Shown: piece after piece, positions 7,001 to 7,250 of the stretch
How positions within the stretch are numbered: the stretch's first letter is position 1
Layout of the letters: every line of letters starts with the position of its first letter
Assembly (NCBI GenBank): GCA_947474875.1
Contig: CANJKY010000173.1
Location: 1-7,250, forward strand
Direction: 5' to 3'
Source of the DNA: Gemmataceae bacterium
GTDB lineage: Bacteria > Planctomycetota > Planctomycetia > Gemmatales > Gemmataceae
Length of the DNA stretch: 7,250 nt
The notes under the pieces: generated by a model
Database searches by the model: none
The model's input: only the letters and a program-made list of their open reading frames with translations
What the model was told of the DNA's origin: nothing
Position numbers and translations under genes: made by a program

Positions 7001-7250
7001 ACCCGACCGGGCAGCCGAGCGCCGCCGACACCTGCTCGTAAGTCCGCCCCTCCAGGTAGGCCAGCACGATCGGGGCGCGGTGCTTCTCCGGCAGGCGGTT
7101 TAGTTCCTCGTGCAGGATGGCCGACGTGTCGTCGCATTCCGGCGGGGCGGCCGGCGGGCGGACGAGCTTGGGGTTCGATTCGTGAAGGCGGCGGCGGCCG
7201 GTGTTCGCCTTGGCCCGGCAGGCCAGGCGGTGGGCGACGGTGTACAGCCA
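4035..7250 (-). CDS. ECF sigma factor fused to about 14 WD40 repeats and a C-terminal helical domain (5' end outside window)
   Basis: The frame is open to the window edge, so 1071 residues are visible and the true start is off-window. The GTG at 7067 lies inside the sigma domain and is not a start. Numbered from the edge, residues 1-20 (WLYTVAHRLACRAKANTGRR) look like the end of sigma region 2. Residues 46-101 are sigma region 4 with its helix-turn-helix (ELNRLPEKHRAPIVLAYLEG, then TYEQVSAALGCPVGSVGWRL). A variable linker contains one clear hydrophobic segment at about 167-189 (YKLVAAGLLVAVGLGG), probably membrane-spanning. Residues about 230-894 hold 14 WD40-type repeats with recurring SPDGK and VWDxATG motifs. 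Residues 895-1071 are a helical, HEAT-like domain that I recall at the end of many Gemmata WD40 proteins. Family knowledge: planctomycete ECF sigma factors with fused sensor domains exist. Inference: a membrane-tethered transcription regulator whose propellers sense or bind a partner outside the cytoplasm. It is the first visible gene of a tight operon. Its target promoters are unknown. Confidence 0.94.
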   Translation of the reverse strand, partial: WLYTVAHRLACRAKANTGRRRLHESNPKLVRPPAAPPECDDTSAILHEELNRLPEKHRAPIVLAYLEGRTYEQVSAALGCPVGSVGWRLSQALQLLQNRLTNRGVVMPAAGIGALVTASVASGSIPLPLVESTVRTALWFAGSHASGVAVSTAAAELARGTLGAMTSYKLVAAGLLVAVGLGGGTTWLARSVAMSDPPAVVAKSPAAAKEKGLPDGAISRMGSSALRHGEAVFFVAYSPDGKHLITAGRDHSVRMWNRETGEEVRAFEWAAAKHPVAPKPSAAEMAMPGKVMRAVGAEDFPIALARDGKTLAAGRGEVVTVWEVATGKAVRELTAPAVVCELAFTPDGKSLVGCDAGNAITLWETTSGAVAKAYKLPAPAEGDGSLRTGVAVSPAGTHVVQQFLDGTAGNGVLRATDLATGKSGEDIKLSVGGAQSFAFSPDGKRMAWASFTDGVVVWDVAQNKQIASFAKGEGKPRFFGNSLRFSEDGERLAVTLANDAVEVWDIAGAKLERTLGGHETERTNRVAVRVVVGAGNRMTRSDLAFAADGKAVAASFGNATVRQYDLTTGSEVSPASGHQSGVVAVGSDGKTTVTVSKESVRVWDAATGKELRHWALGPPAVAAAVAADGKCVATASGGGTLRLWNPATGEKVRDIDTERADVAGLGFSPDGKTLATKAELNSAVNLWDVATGAHLRTIGKDGEPVLNGGRVSIDMAGARTPSVAFSVDGRLIAAVGDRKQVGVWDTVTGAAVCEVAAAAVAFTLSANGQVLAILTADGSVTGYEVATGEKRYTFKPSASSPEPLQGQIGGGAMSVTAFTRGQAAGGGVGFTADGRLVAFGTGGPAVRVWDTLTGQEVTRLTGHRGSVSVLGVSPDGRSLVSGSVDTTAVGWALDTIPRVDLTRDMPLSAADVESLWAELAKPDPMAAHTATRKLLTDRSQAVALLADKLRPVPAANADRIAQLIADLGGSFDARRKATVDLERLGDLTVEPLKAALAKNPPLDLKQRIDKLIEKTGSQKLQGDRLREVRAVELLELAATPEAKRVLETLAGGAADARLTREAKAALGRGAK
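4569..6563 (-). repeat. WD40 repeat-coding region, about 14 units
   Basis: Coding repeat inside the sigma/WD40 gene. About 14 units averaging 47 residues can be counted by eye. Each has a hydrophobic strand leading into (S/A/T)xDGK, then a strand ending in a WD-like pair, then ATGxxV. The best-conserved units end in VRMWNRETGEEV, VVVWDVAQNK, VRVWDAATGKEL, VNLWDVATG and VRVWDTLTGQEV. The Trp is replaced in at least three units (for example RATDLATG, RQYDLTTG and TGYEVATG). Fourteen units would fit two seven-bladed propellers. The unit before the last long loop (about 4790-4870) is followed by a Gly/Ala/Ser-rich insertion. The repeats are diverged at both DNA and protein level, so they are old rather than recent duplications. 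Confidence 0.85.

Overview
The window looks like chromosomal DNA of a planctomycete, most likely of the Gemmata group (Gemmataceae). The grounds are the high GC content with G/C-ending codons, a DUF1549/DUF1553 gene directly followed by a DUF1501 gene (the pairing typical of Planctomycetes), and an ECF sigma factor fused to a long WD40 array, an architecture known mainly from this phylum. Assignment to a species is not possible from the sequence alone.

All four genes lie on the minus strand and read from right to left. (1) 7250-4035 is an ECF sigma factor with its 5' end outside the window. It is fused through one hydrophobic segment to about 14 WD40 repeats and a C-terminal helical domain. 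(2) After 27 nt, 4007-2487 encodes an exported DUF1549/DUF1553 protein with one CxxCH motif. (3) After 9 nt, 2477-1143 encodes a DUF1501 (sulfatase-like) protein with a twin-arginine signal. (4) After a 121-nt gap holding a perfect 14-bp inverted repeat (1092-1124), 1021-1 encodes the N-terminal 340 residues of an exported M28-type metallopeptidase. The window edge cuts it just after the first metal-ligand motifs.

Genes 1-3 are so tightly spaced that they are probably one transcription unit, with the hairpin as its likely end; the M28 gene is then a separate or read-through unit. A plausible but unproven reading is that the sigma/WD40 protein is a membrane-tethered regulator made together with two cell-envelope proteins. 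The DUF1549/DUF1553/DUF1501 family has no firmly established biochemical role.

The plus strand carries no credible gene. Its many open frames are antisense or frame-shifted shadows caused by high GC. No RNA genes, insertion sequences, CRISPR arrays or attachment sites were seen. The most interesting points are the sigma-to-double-propeller fusion at the head of the operon, its C-terminal domain, and the in-frame junctions between the three operon genes.
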